Shown here: one piece after another, positions 22,187 through 33,610 of the stretch
How the letters are laid out: every line of letters begins with the position of its first letter
Numbering within the stretch: position 1 is the first letter of the stretch
From: Alternaria dauci
Lineage: Eukaryota; Ascomycota; Dothideomycetes; Pleosporales; Pleosporaceae
Assembly (NCBI RefSeq): GCF_042100115.1
Contig: NC_091279.1
Location: 558,001-622,000, forward strand
Direction of reading: 5' to 3'
Length of the DNA stretch: 64,000 nucleotides
Program-made: the position numbers and the translations under genes
Notes under the pieces: generated by a model
Told to the model about the DNA's origin: nothing
The model's input: the letters and a program-made list of their open reading frames with translations, nothing else
Database searches by the model: none

Positions 22187-22711
22187 ATGAGCTCAAACTT
22201 TCAATTCATCGACGGAGGACAAGTGCCCACTGTCGAGGCCGTACAGATCGCTCTTCAGCTCCTTCAATCCGAAATCGAATCATTGACAGCAAGCACAAAA
22301 GACCTTCCGCAGGAGATCAACGAGCTAAGAAATCAGGTGCTCGATATAGGACACCAACTAGCTCCTGCCACCTTTTCGAAAGCCTTTTCTTCCACTATTC
22401 ATAACCTCACCACCGACAGCAAGGCCGCGGTTCACACAAAAGTGGAAGAAGTATTGAAGAGCCGGGATCTACGAGACAAAGTTTCCGATCACATCATCAA
22501 GCAGATGGAAACCGAGAAGATGCAGAAAGTGCTGGAAGATTACGCGAAGAAAGCTGTTAGCAGTCAACTCACAAACGACATATTTGATTCATTGCGCTAT
22601 ATGGTTGATGAAGCATTCGACGACATCAATAAGAAGATTGACAAGAATGAAGAGGGGATCGCTGCCAAGATGGAGGCACTAAGCAAGGAGATGGCTAGGC
22701 AACGGGAATAG
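22187..22711 (+). CDS. Hypothetical helical protein
   Basis: A 174-residue product from the Met at 22187 (MSSNFQFIDGG). The frame is open up to an earlier Met at 22052, which would add 45 residues that read like translated leader. It is almost wholly alpha-helical, with heptad-like stretches (LLQSEIESLTAST, IDKNEEGIAAKMEALSKEMA). No family is recognised. It lies in a run of orphan coiled-coil genes on the plus strand. Confidence 0.55.
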   Translation: MSSNFQFIDGGQVPTVEAVQIALQLLQSEIESLTASTKDLPQEINELRNQVLDIGHQLAPATFSKAFSSTIHNLTTDSKAAVHTKVEEVLKSRDLRDKVSDHIIKQMETEKMQKVLEDYAKKAVSSQLTNDIFDSLRYMVDEAFDDINKKIDKNEEGIAAKMEALSKEMARQRE

Positions 22712-23052
22712 GGATCAGTATTGTCAAGAGCAATTATCAATCCGCTGGATACCTTGCTTTCACGCACATGCCATTGACCTTGTGGCGTCTGATGTCTGTC
22801 TACACACAATGCGATAGTTTGATCATTTCCTCACTCACCGACATGTCTGTAGCAGGTCCATGTGCATCTGGAAAGATCGACGTGTGCCAGAGTATGCAAA
22901 AGTCCACGTTTGCCACCAAAACTGTCATGTTCCGTATACTGAACCACAATAAGTTCCAAGATTTCTCTCTCACTTTCATGTACGCTCGCTCAACTTCTAA
23001 AGTTCTACTCAAACAAACCAGACCATGACGTATAAACTATCCACAAGACAAC
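22712..23052. other. Intergenic spacer
   Basis: 341 bp between two orphan genes; nothing recognised. Confidence 0.4.
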
Positions 23053-23658
23053 ATGAGCGTGAGAAAAGAAAACCTGAACAACAGAAGATCAAACATGTCA
23101 CCTCCCGCGAAGCATAGTCCAAAGCAGCAGGAAGCCTCAACATCCAACGTCAGTGAGGAAATACAATCCATCCTCCAGCATATCACAAGCATAGAGAAAG
23201 AATGCCGGGCAGTGAAACGTAAGCTACATGATCTACCTGAGCTCAAAGAAACGTCGCCTCCTCAGAAAAAGATCTCACGTGTGCTTCCTTCTGGAGCCAG
23301 CAAAGGTGCAGACGGCGGACGCACAGATGGCAACGTAAAAGGAAAAATTGAGGAGAAGAAAGCACGCAAGGCAGAAGAAGAAACAGCCGACGACACAGGA
23401 ACAGAATCAGACGAAGAAGAAGAAATCGAAAGGAAATTATGCGAACAAGGGTGTGGGACTTACCTGGAAGCAGATGCACGTTCCAACTGGGTGAATTGCA
23501 AGGCGTGTAGAGGATCGAAGACAAAGAACTGGAATAAAACACACCCAAACAGGGGCAGCAAAAATAAGGAGAAGAAGGACAACAAGGAACAGGAGAAGAC
23601 GAACAAGAAGAAGGCGATAGAGGAAGAGAGGGGGGAGCGAACAGGACGGAGAAGATGA
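23053..23658 (+). CDS. Hypothetical charged protein with a four-cysteine cluster
   Basis: A 201-residue ORF. A short coiled coil (VSEEIQSILQHITSIEKECRAVKRKL) precedes an acidic stretch. After it come four cysteines spaced as C-x3-C-x15-C-x2-C (CEQGCGTYLEADARSNW, then VNCKACRGSK), which may bind zinc. The C-terminal 45 residues are nearly all Lys/Glu/Arg/Asn. No known family is recognised. A second Met at residue 15 is an alternative start. Confidence 0.5.
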   Translation: MSVRKENLNNRRSNMSPPAKHSPKQQEASTSNVSEEIQSILQHITSIEKECRAVKRKLHDLPELKETSPPQKKISRVLPSGASKGADGGRTDGNVKGKIEEKKARKAEEETADDTGTESDEEEEIERKLCEQGCGTYLEADARSNWVNCKACRGSKTKNWNKTHPNRGSKNKEKKDNKEQEKTNKKKAIEEERGERTGRRR

Positions 23659-24133
23659 CGGAGACGAGGTGGAAGCGAAGAAAGGAGAGGGTGGTGAGAA
23701 GAAGATAAAACGGATGCAACTAGTAAAGAAACGCACCACACATGCTTGAAGTGGGACTTGGAATCTCCCTCATCATGTAATTCTATATTCAGCGCCATCG
23801 AAACCCTCATATTGATCATTCCAAATGCAAGTAAACTAAGAAAACTATCCTCTCCTTCCCTTCCCCATCGTCCATCGCTCATGTTGATGCCTATCAAGGA
23901 CCCAATCGCTCAATGTCATGGTATAGTGCCCGAATGAATGACGCCAGTAAATGCCTCGATGAAAAAGCTCGCTGAACCAGTTCTGATGCCGCTAAAAACA
24001 GTCGTGAAAACAGACATACACTCATACTCATATACCCCATGTGGTCGTACCCGTTCAAAGCTAAAAGAGTGACTTGTCAAAACACCGATAAAGGATAACA
24101 AAAAGAAAAAGTCCATGATAGAGGAGTACGATT
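23659..24133. other. Region between convergent genes, no gene seen
   Basis: 3' ends of the orphan gene (plus) and the RING gene (minus). Antisense ORFs here are rich in Ser/Phe/Leu because they mirror A/G-rich coding sequence. Confidence 0.45.
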
Positions 24134-27100
24134 TTAAATAAGGGGACCTGCCATCATAGGGCTGCCCCGCGTGTTGTTTGTCAATGTTGATTCGTATGCC
24201 GCTGGTGAGCCAGACGAAGATCCTGGCCGTGGGCGGTAGTAGCTGTTCGCATACGCAATCGGAGGAGCGACATAGGCTCCCTGCTGTGGTGGGAGGGCAC
24301 CAGGCGGCGTGCTGTTGAGCATGTTGCGATTGCTCCTGCGTCGACCGAGGACTGGTGATGCTGGAGCGCCTTGAACAGTGCCGGTAGAGTTAATAGACTC
24401 GTTTGAGTTGCTTCTTACGTGCTGCGCTGTGGTTGGCTGCTGCATCTGAGGAGAGCCGGTGGGGTTTGCCGGACGTTGGAAGCCTTGAGTGAAAGGATTG
24501 GTACGAGCTGGCACGCTAGTATCTCGCTGACCAAGTGCTTGTCTTCTCGTCTCAATAAGTTCTCGAGCTCGGAGATTACGCTCGTCTGGAGTCAACCCGA
24601 CAGGACGAGCGGCAGGCTGTACAGTGGGTTGTACATTTTGCGTGGGCGATGGAGGCGGTCTACCATTTCCATCTGCGCGCAGAGTTCGTGTAGATGCCTG
24701 AGGAGCGAGCTGACGCCGCGACGGCTGTGGCCGTAGATTGAGACGTGAGGGCTGGGGTCTCATGCCTTGCGGAGGGTTGCCAGCATCTCTGATATTAACG
24801 CGAGAGCCTGCTGGCCGCAAGGTTGCTACGGAGGACTGGTCACGGAGAACTTGACGGGAGTTGCGATTACGGACACCGCGTGCCTGCACGAATGCAGCCC
24901 AAGGGTTACCGCGTGCAGCGAAAGGAGGAAGAGCTGCGCCTTGGACATGCAAGCCCATGGCAGCATGAGGAAATGCGTTGGCTGCACTGAAATTGCCCGA
25001 GTTCCTCCTGCTATTTGCCGAGGATGGGCGAGCGCCAACGCGACTCTGAGGACGGTCTATCATGTCCATGGCTGCCTGTGCCTGAGTTTGCGCTATGGTA
25101 TCGATGCCATTTTGGGAAGAGGTCGTGGAAGTGCCAGGAGTCAATATGGTAGAAGCATTGCTATTGGAACTAACAGAAGGTGCACGATCGAAGCGGCCCA
25201 TGTTGCCGGCATTGCCCATCCCTGGTAAGCCCGGAGACATGGCGCTTCGTCGAGGGGGGGATATTGGGAGCCGCGGATCCATCATGTAATTCGAAGTATT
25301 ATCCATAAGCGGTGTTCGTATGCGCGCAGGGGGCAGGAAGGGAGAGTATGCTTGCGCCGGACTGGGCCGGTTCCTATTCCTTGTGCGAGGGCGAGACAGC
25401 GGCGTGATGGCCCGTGGCTCAACGTCTATCAACGCACCTGCCATCTGGTGCTGCTGCAGAGCCGCCTGGTGAGCAGCGAACATCCAACTGATGCGTGGGT
25501 CGTATTCGCGACGCTGCATGCGTGGTGCCCCTCGCCTGTGCCCTTGCGAGTTGTCCGAGTTATCATCAGTATCCGCCTCGTTCGTTCCGTCCCCAGCAGC
25601 GGGCCCTTGGTTGTTGTTGCGAGCAGTCGAGTTTGAGAAGGCTGCATTGTTCCGCAGATGAGCTTGTGAGCGACGCGTCCGCAGGGCGTTCATGGCGAGC
25701 TCGATGTCGCCCTCCTGATCAGAGTCATCATCGTCCGCTTCCCCATCTTCGTAGTTGGCTGTCTGGGTGGCGAGGATAGAGGATCTTCGGCGGAGACCAC
25801 GCGAGGTATTCAAGGTGCGGACGTTGCCGGTTCTGGAGGGCGGGCGTATGGGGGCACTAGGCCGAGGACGATCTGCAGTAGGTGTTAGAGAACCGCCCAT
25901 TCGGCTTCTGTCATTTGAGTTCGCAAGCGGTTCCCACCCAACGGTCGTCCTTCCTCCATCACTGTCATCTTCATCCTCTTCTCCCATCTCGTCGTCGTAG
26001 TCGCGTTGCAGCTCCCATCCCTCCTCTCGCAGCAGCGCCTGGGTGTCTTCGTCGAGCTCCTCGTTGGAGACGTCAGTGGACGTGGTTGAAGCTGTCTCAC
26101 GAGAGGACCTTGACCCGTTTGCCCGATGTAGGACGCGGGCCTGGGCAGGATTCCTCATCCCCCTGCGGATCGGACCTTCATCTTCCTCGTCTTCGTCCTC
26201 TTCCTCAACGGTACTAGAGCGGTTCGACGACGATTCAGACTCGACGATGCGACGTGCTCGGGCTTGGGTGCGCGCTCTGTTGGTGGGTTGTTGGGTCACG
26301 GGACCGGGAGTGGACGACGCAGCACTGGGTGAGCTTGATGCAGGTACGGCCCCGTCGTCAATGAAGTCGTTCATGGAGGAATCCTCATCCAGGCCGTCTT
26401 CATCTTCCTCCTCGACCGTGTCCATTTCGTCACCGTACATGTCTGAGACTATGCTCTGTGTGTAGGAGCGTCGGCTGCCGGCTTCGCTGTGCGTGATTGG
26501 ACGTCGTCTGGCAAAGGTGGCTGCGTTGGGTGGGATGCCAGCTTCCAAGAAGCGTCGCATCATGAAGGAGCTTTGGTCGGGAGGGAACGCGCCCCAGTCT
26601 TCCATGCCATCTCCGTAGCCGTCGTAGTCTGGGTCCTCCATGTCCATCTCGCCGTCGAAGTCGTCCTGATCATGCTCTGACATCTCATCCATGTCACTGA
26701 AGCCGGTAAAGCTGTCACCCCATGAGACCTCGCCAGTCTCGTCGAAGATCAGCCCGCACTGGGTGCATCCGCCGTCTTCCAACTCCCAGGTGCACACCGG
26801 ACATCGGTCGACGCCATCTTCCTGATCGCGCACGACTTGCAGTGACGGTCCCCGTTGGTGATGCGATAGCCTGAAGCAGCCCTTGAAGAGCCCGCCAGCC
26901 CGGGGGTCGATGTTGTCCTTGTCGGACTGCACGGCGTCGGTCTCGTCCTTGAGCCACTTCTTGTGGTCTTCGATGCTCTCGCCCGCGGGTAGTAATTCGG
27001 CTCGCGCGATGAAGACGCTTGTCATTTCACGTATCTAGCCAAATTTGTTAGACATTGTCGCTGGGGTTGTGTGCAGGCTGACTCACCACATAGGCGGGGG

Positions 27101-27691
27101 CCGGCAGGTCTTTGACGACGATGCGGCAGTCGGGACATGTCTTGCGGGCCTTGTTGGCAACGAACCACGTGCAGAGACACTGGACATGTTAGAAGATGGC
27201 AGGTGCGGCGGCCAGGTGCGCGTCTGTCTTACTGTGTAGCAGTACGTGTGGCCACACGATATGGTGTAGGGCTGGTAGAGCAAGCGGTCACAAATCTTGC
27301 ATGTGAGGTGGGAGCGAAGGCTGTCAAACTCGGACTTGAGCGCCTTGAGTTGCTGCGGCATGTCAGCGAAAAGGTCTGCAGAGCGGTGCAACACAGCGGC
27401 TCGTACTTCCTCTGCCCTGCTCGGGGGCGGGGGCTCGTCCTTCTTGGTGAGCATCTTCTGCTTGAGGCTGTCCTTGCTTGCCGCCCGTGTCGGCTTGTCC
27501 TGGTCGATGAGCTTGGAGGCAGAGTGGCTGGCAGTCGGGGTGCCTCCGCGCCCGGCCCGTGAACTCGAGGGCATGGCGGCAGACTGCGAGGCAGCGGCGC
27601 TGTGTGAAGTCGTGTTGGACGAGGATGCGATGGAAGAGGCCGAATTCTTGGGGCGAGCGGCGGGCGGGGTTGGCGACGCTCGACTGTCCAT
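24134..27691 (-). CDS. Large RING-finger protein, predicted E3 ubiquitin ligase
   Basis: Exons are 27233-27691, 27087-27179 and 24134-27034 (introns 53 and 52 bp), giving 1150 residues. A C3HC4 RING is assembled across the first intron: Cys131, 134, 146, His148, Cys151, 154, 168 and 171 (CKIC...SCGHTYCYTCLC...CPDC). Just after it, IREMTSVFIARAELLP leads to a zinc-ribbon-like pair CPVC...CTQC near residue 265. The remaining ~850 residues are low-complexity, with acidic clusters, Ser/Arg/Asn/Pro-rich segments and repeated RPQPSR motifs. The fold predicts ubiquitin transfer; substrates are unknown. The Met at 27691 was chosen because it follows the likely leader. An in-frame Met at 27730 would add 13 residues. 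Confidence 0.85.
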
Positions 27692-28363
27692 GGCGGGCGG
27701 CGGCGGCTCTCTCGTGTCTCTCTCTCTCACGGCGAGGTGCAGGTCGGGGTTGATAGACGGGGCATCTGCTCACATGGGACTTGCCCTTGTAGAGAAGAAA
27801 GACTATCGTTGGCAGTGGTCGTGCATGCAGCGGCGGCGGGTCGACTAGCCTAAGCATGTTGGCGCTCGGTCGCTGCTGCCCTTGCCCTCCGACCCGTTTG
27901 CCGCAGCAGCCGTTCACAATCATCCCTCACACTCTCTCCTTAGCGCCCTGCAATGGGCATATCATTGCTCTCCAGCGCCAACCATCTCCACGACTATTCA
28001 CCTTGCCATGCATGCTACCGTCTGATTGGATCTGGTCGCTCTACTGCGAGCCTGACCCGCCAATGACGTGGGCCACACGACCCTTCACATTCCTGTCACA
28101 ATTCCACCCCATGGCTCCCTTCAACCATTTCTCCACACCTTTCTTTTGAACCCTTTTTTCCTCATCAATCTGTGACCCACGATGCCCATGACCCAAATAC
28201 GGCTGCACCCAGCACTCCTGCCGCACCGAACAGAGCCTCGCTCCCTACCCGGCCTACAGCTTTGGGCGCTGCATCACCATGCGCCGTCAAACTGGCCGTC
28301 AACCTTCGGCTTATCATCGCTTCCGCTTCACTCAGCATACTGATCATCACTGTGGTATGTGCG
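27692..28363. other. Upstream region of the RING gene
   Basis: Pyrimidine-rich sequence in plus orientation. A 72-codon ORF at 28172-28390 ends in a hydrophobic helix (LRLIIASASLSILIITVVCALA) but has no other support. Confidence 0.4.
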
Positions 28364-29600
28364 TTAGCGATTGGCCAACACGACGTCTAAGCATCGAGTG
28401 ACCCAGAAAGAATGCCTACTTATGGCTGGCACTTTGTCGGCCCCTCCGACACGAATCGTGACAAGCAGCTTGGCCACACTGCTCAAATGCCCTAAACTCG
28501 ACGTCTCCAGATGACTAGTCCCATCTCGACCCTCATCCCATGTCCATCTCGTGTTCTCATGCTTTGTCCAAGGCCGCGTAGTCTGATCAACAACAGTACT
28601 ACCACTGACTGGACAAGCCCAATCCGTGCAAGACGGATAGCCCAGATTGGATTGACACTCAGTGACATAGACCACGGTTTTGAAACTAGCGTCAGTAATC
28701 GAAAGATGATAGTTGCGGTACTCATGTTACCAGAATTCGTCATTGGTGCAGGACATAATGTAATCGCCAGAAGAAGCAGAGTGGAGTCGTCAAAGGAGAG
28801 TCCTGTGCCGACACCACCAGATTTAACGCACACAAAGTAGTCGGGATGAAGAGATGCATATCGCACAGCACATTGGCTGGAGACCGAAAAGCAGCATTTT
28901 AGGACTATGTCGCCTGTTACTCCGGTTGCCTACATGTGCCCTGGATTCTTCCAATAACAAATTGCCGGAATCCGAAGCCACACCAACTATTGGCTTTCTT
29001 CTTCAACAGTGTTATGGTCTGGCCCATTGCACGATTCGTCTTCTGTGGGTGACAAGCGAACTGCGGCTATACTATGTCAGTCTAGGGTCACTTTGCCCAT
29101 GACTACGAATCTAACAGGATCAGATGTCAGCTTGTGTGTATAGACAACGAAAAGCATGTCAGCACTCCCTGATAAGAAATCCTGCGATATTCAAATGATT
29201 CGAATTGCTGTCTCAACGTGCACTTCCCACGTCGCAGTTTTTGTGGGACTCCCTGGCCTAGCTCCCATAGTAGCCTTCCCGCCCCCACACTCGATGAAGA
29301 GGCGACAGAGTTGAACAGGTCAGTGGCTACTGCTATGATGATCACTGCTCCAGGCTCGATACTTTTCTTGTTGGCCTCGAAGGTTGATCGTAGTACAGCG
29401 GAGTATTCACCATAGGATCTAGATGCAATGCAAAGAAAGTATCTGTAGATCTCTAGTCCTCCCATAGGGTCCAATGCATGGTGAATTTCAGCGGTCGCTA
29501 ACCCATGTGGATCGAACTTGGCAGAAATATGGATTTCATGCTTGAAATGCGAAAACGCATGGAGACTAGTAGTCCATAGGGAAAGTGCTCATCTCCTACC
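28364..29600 (-). pseudogene. Probable decayed protein-coding gene
   Basis: On the minus strand several protein-like segments lie in order but in broken frames. From about 29597 to 29127 there is a long open frame containing HEIHISAKFDPHGLATAE and GLEIYRYFLCIASRSYGEYS. A stop-containing stretch at about 29100-28950 includes TEDESCNGPDHNTVEEE. An acceptor-like TAG near 28931 precedes VTGDIVLKCCFSVSSQCAV and YFVCVKSGGVGTGLSFDDST. A frame slip then leads to SGDYIMSCTNDEFW, a TAA, and TDASFKTVVYVTECQSNLGY. The TAA and TAG stops are one C-to-T change from glutamine codons, as in repeat-induced point mutation, but that is inference. A multi-intron intact gene is not excluded. No family is recognised. 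Confidence 0.38.
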
Positions 29601-29754
29601 CTTCCCTCTGCCGCTGTTATCGATAACGCACCTCCTCGGCGCGTCATCAACTCTCACATCGCAAATTATGCGCCATCGCATTACTGTCCAAAAGCTCCAC
29701 ACCATCGCGCGTTCCGAATCGTCTTTCTAGATACGCTTGTCCGAATCCTCCAAC

Positions 29755-30296
29755 ATGTCCGACAAGCCAACTCCCTCGAAAGCGGACCAATGGACTGGCT
29801 CCAAAGCTAGTAGATTCGACAAGTACGCCACCATGGCATCCGCGCCGTAGATGTCTACTACACAGGACGGGCACTGATAAACCGGTATAGCAAGGCATAC
29901 AGCGAATACTACGACCCTTGTCAGGAAGCTGCAGACAAGAGTATAAGGTGTCTGAAGAGGAACGGAGGAGAGAGAGCCATGTGCTCCGATTTCTTCCAGT
30001 GAGTGCAGCGCCTATAGCAAGTTCAGGGTACAGGAGGTTGAGGTGTTCGTGAGGACATTGCACAGGAATTGAAGATGCATGGTAGAAGACGTTTGCTAAT
30101 GTGTGTCTGAGCAGGGCATATCGAGAATGCAAAGAGCAATGGGTACGTCCCGCCCATCCCGGCTGGTCCAGCACAACCACGATCACCCTATCCCGGCCCT
30201 ACAACGCGCTGTATCATAGCTCTGGGACAGAGGCTAACAGCTCTGCAGCAAGAAGCAAGGCGAGAAGCGAGGAGGAACAAATCGTGGTTTGGCTGA
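29755..30296 (+). CDS. COX23: COX23-like twin CX9C mitochondrial protein
   Basis: Intermembrane-space protein needed for cytochrome c oxidase assembly and mitochondrial copper homeostasis. It has four small exons: 29755-29822, 29891-29998, 30115-30142 and 30249-30296, with GT-AG introns of 68, 116 and 106 bp. No single exon makes a long ORF, so it is easily missed. The 83-residue product has exactly paired CX9C motifs, Cys33/Cys43 and Cys54/Cys64 ([25 protein letters not shown]). The family hallmark AYRECKEQW is present, with a basic tail ending [12 protein letters not shown]. These motifs are imported through the Mia40 disulfide relay. The assignment rests on motif spacing and the flanking residues RNGG and YRECK. 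Confidence 0.9.
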
Positions 30297-30910
30297 GTGA
30301 TGTGGATAAAGCTCGTGGTGAACACATGTACAACATCTCCTCTCTGCATAAGCACGGCGTTGGACACAAGCTTGCGTTCACTGTAACATATTGGGATATA
30401 TTGGGTTATTGGTCTGTTGGACACAAAAGTGAATGGGTCGTTGGAGAGTCTACAAAGGAACAACTGAATGCCATTGCCTTTGCTGGCTCAATGCAACGAC
30501 TCACGCAGAATGTCCTAGTTGGCGTCCAAGCAGACATTGCCCAGCTCAAGCCTCTCAAGTTATACGCATGTACTTGGAGCTACGGCTCTTCCAGGCATGT
30601 CCGTCTCTTGTCGCTTGCCGCGGTAGGCGCGAACGCAAGTTCCAAGACAACCCTGACGTACATGCGATCACGCAATCTCCGCAGACAAGCAGCCAGCCCA
30701 CCTCCAGGTCCTGACGTGCTTGATTCATTGGTCATGCTCGTCGTACTTGCCCTGGTTACCTTGCCCTTGCAGTAGCATGAGGCTGTGTGCTGACGATCTA
30801 CACCCCACCACCCCACTAAAGCTACCCCTCCAAGGGCCCTTCTAGGTGCCTTCCTTTCTTCCCTCCCAAAGCTTCCTTCCATCCTCCACTCACCTCTCTC
30901 ACTCCAATCA
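30297..30910. other. Intergenic region between COX23 and FKBP12
   Basis: C/T-rich stretch (30795-30910) immediately before the FKBP12 start is a typical fungal core promoter/leader. No gene supported. Confidence 0.45.
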
Positions 30911-31426
30911 ATGAGAAGCTTCCTTACCCCATCCACCTTTCAACGCGCAACAACCCGAGCCTTTTCTACAACCGCACGCATCATGGGTGTCCAAAAGACC
31001 GTCATCACAGAGGGCAACGGCCCCTCCCCGCAAAAGGGTGACAGGGTCACCATGGAATACACTGGCTGGCTCAAGACTAGCAGCGGCGGAAAGGGCAAGC
31101 AATTCGACAGCACCACCGGCCGCGGTCCTTTCCAAACCCCCATCGGTGTCGGTCGCGTCATCAAGGGCTGGGATGAGGGTGTTGTCCAGATGAAGCTCGG
31201 CGAGAAGGCCACACTCGACATCAGCAGCGACTTCGCCTACGGCGACCAGTAAGTCGCAATGGGGGTTTACGGCTGCGAGGAAGTACTAATATTTCTACAG
31301 GGAATTCCCTGGCTTGATTCCTCCTCACTCTGACCTCATCTTGTAAGCTTTCGCGTTGTGATGTACGTGTCTGGGTACAAATGCTAACTTTGATACAGCG
31401 AGGTCGAGCTCAAGAAGATCAACTAA
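30911..31426 (+). CDS. FPR1: FKBP12 peptidyl-prolyl isomerase, possibly with a mitochondrial long form
   Basis: FK506/rapamycin-binding cis-trans prolyl isomerase. Exons are 30911-31248, 31301-31342 and 31399-31426 (introns 52 and 56 bp), giving 135 residues from the first ATG. The core has MEYTGWL, KQFDSTTGRGPFQ, the pocket segment IGVGRVIKGWDEGV, YGDQEFPGLIPPHSDLIFEVEL and the terminal KKIN. An in-frame Met at 30983 would give a standard 111-residue cytosolic protein. The first 24 residues (RSFLTPSTFQRATTRAFSTT) are Arg/Ser/Thr-rich without acids and look like a mitochondrial presequence. Two start codons could give dual localisation. Confidence 0.95.
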
Positions 31427-31689
31427 GTCCACGACATGGCCGATGACGGAAAGACGTAATGGTCGCCGTTATAAACACTTGGTAGCAAAGGGACTAGCAT
31501 AATATTCAATACACGGAGTTATGAAATCTAGTTGCCAAACTTCATCATCGCATGTGAAGCTACTTGTTTTCTTATACTCTCAATACGTCCGTTGATTGAT
31601 TCTTAGTTTCCTCTGATATTGTCTCATGAGCGGGACACAAGGCCCAGCAGCGTCTTGCGCGAACCATCACACACAGCCACCCAAGCCAC

Positions 31690-32695
31690 CTATATGGGTT
31701 GGAAAAGGCTCAAACCCAGACAGATGACAAGACCGGCCATGCTGAAAGATGGACGAATTGCAGCGCCCTCATCATCCTCGCCGTTACCAAGATTAGTATC
31801 CACCGACCGGTCTGTCAATGGGTTTATCCACATGCACATGAGCTGTGAGTCTGTACCACTCAGAGCGCCTTCAACATTTCCATCTGGCGACCAGAACGTG
31901 GTGATGACGATGTCGGTACCGGCCCCCAGACCGCTTGTGTTGTAACCAAAAGCGTAACTGAGATCGTTGGACTTGGGGAGAGTCGGGTGGCAGTTCGAGC
32001 TGGAGTTTCTTGCAGCATCCGGTGGTGTAGGCGCCCCCTTGCCAGTAAGTGCTAGAGTATATCAGACTAACAATACCTGTAGGTGTCGAAAAGAAGACCG
32101 AATACGTACGTATGGCAGAGATCGCGTGCCAGGAAGTAGAATTCGTCACCTTGGAACACTCGTCAGGGAATGTCTCGTTCAGTCCTCTTTTCACGCGCAG
32201 ACAGCTATCTTCTGTCGTCTCTATCTCGTTGGCAGATAGTTCCAGAAGCGTATTGACTTGAGTTAGCAACGACGATATGCACGTCGCGCCAACCACCCCT
32301 TCACAGTCCCAAGAGTTGTTCCGCCCAACGGGGTTGTCATATAAGAAGATGGCGCAGCCTCGATACGGTAGGTTTTCGCTATCAAGTTCAAGTGAAGGAG
32401 GTGTACCGAGATAGAAGTTCTTCTCCGTGAGAGTGGTCTCACTGGAGTGAGTTTGGTTTTGGTGTGTAGCGAGGGTCCATGTCAGATTGCTGCTGGCATC
32501 GGTTATAACTGTGGAGAATGACCGCAGCCCGATTGCTTCGTAGGTTTTTTCCGTCACGTTGCATTCTGCACCTATGGGAGTGTCGTTGGGAGGGCAGTGT
32601 ACATCAGCGCAAGAGCCGACACTGTTGTTGAGGGCGTATTGTGCGGATGCGGAGCAGAGGAAGGTCGTGAGTAATAGTAAGGCTTTGGAGTACAT
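31690..32695 (-). CDS. Secreted, probably GPI-anchored glycoprotein, function unknown
   Basis: Exons are 32110-32695 and 31690-32051 with a 58-bp intron (GTACGT...CTCTAG), giving 315 residues. The Met at 32695 starts a classic signal peptide (MYSKALLLLTTFLCSASAQ). An upstream in-frame Met at 32731 would bury it. The mature part has many N-glycosylation sequons (NNS, NVT, NLT, NQT, NET, NST, NSS, NTS) and about ten cysteines. The C-terminus has a small-residue site followed by a hydrophobic tail (SMAGLVICLGLSLFQPI), as in GPI-anchor signals. No catalytic domain is recognised. The frame after the intron, not the long unspliced frame, gives the anchor signal. Confidence 0.78.
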
Positions 32696-33610
32696 ATCGC
32701 AATAGATGGTTTTAAGGTATGGATTTGTCAAAACTTTCTACAGTCACGAAGGTAGTACACCAGACAAGAACCTAAGTAAATGCTGTGGTCTGGCAACTTA
32801 TCATTTTGATGACTATAGCCGGTAACTACTGCTGGACCAATCCAAGCTGTGGTCTTATTCTACCGAATGCTCTTATGCTACAATTCTGGCTATTCGAAAA
32901 GCGTGGAGAACTGTGACAGACTGCATTGAGTAGATATGATGCTAGCCAAGCGCCAACATTGCCGAGCCACCATACAACGCCGTTTAGACATCCGATATCC
33001 GTGTAGATGTTAACGATTTTGGGGCCAGGCCACTAAGGCCCCCCATACTTACCCCCTCACTATTGCGAGTGTGCCACTAACACTGCGTTGTTATGCGATC
33101 GAAAGTCACGAGTGTATAGGATTGCCCTTTGGGTCCCCTGGTGGAGGTCGTGTATGGCAATGATCATTGGGATGACTAAGAGCCACCCCAGTGAAGGTAT
33201 GAGGAGACAAGGTAAATTCGGCTCGTCAGTCGAGAGTAAACTGTACAGCAAGTAGTAAGTTTGGACAAGCTCGAGACATGGAACGAGCGCTTGATGTTTG
33301 GTGGGGATGGCAGATCTTAGCGCGAACAGCTGCTCGCAGTCGCGCGATAGGAACGCGTCGCGCTGTCCTTCCACTTCCACCATACGCTCTTTGGCTTGCT
33401 CTAGTAGTCGGTTCTGCGATTACATATATATAACGAACCTCACAAACTTATTGTCAATGTGGTGTTCTCCAAAGCCCACATCGTGTTTGGACCCACTCTC
33501 AAGTTATGGGCTGCAAGCAGTGACATCACGACTGCAGGAGCAACTGCATAATGTGTCTAGAGCTACCTAAGGAGGATTGACGGCAAATTAAATCCTCTCA
33601 ACACATTGGT
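32696..33610. other. Intergenic region with one possible stray exon
   Basis: On the minus strand at 33060-33409 an open stretch begins after an acceptor-like CGCAG and reads NRLLEQAKERMVEVEGQRDA. It is coiled-coil-like. No donor exon or continuous gene could be assembled, so it is not called as a gene. Confidence 0.35.

Noticed and set aside
30101..30775. 224-codon plus-strand ORF over the 3' part of COX23
   Set aside because: It reads through COX23 introns in another frame; the spliced twin CX9C protein explains the region.
33060..33409. Minus-strand open stretch starting NRLLEQAKERMVEVEG after an acceptor-like site
   Set aside because: No upstream donor exon in a compatible phase and a non-protein-like C-terminal half; not enough for a gene.
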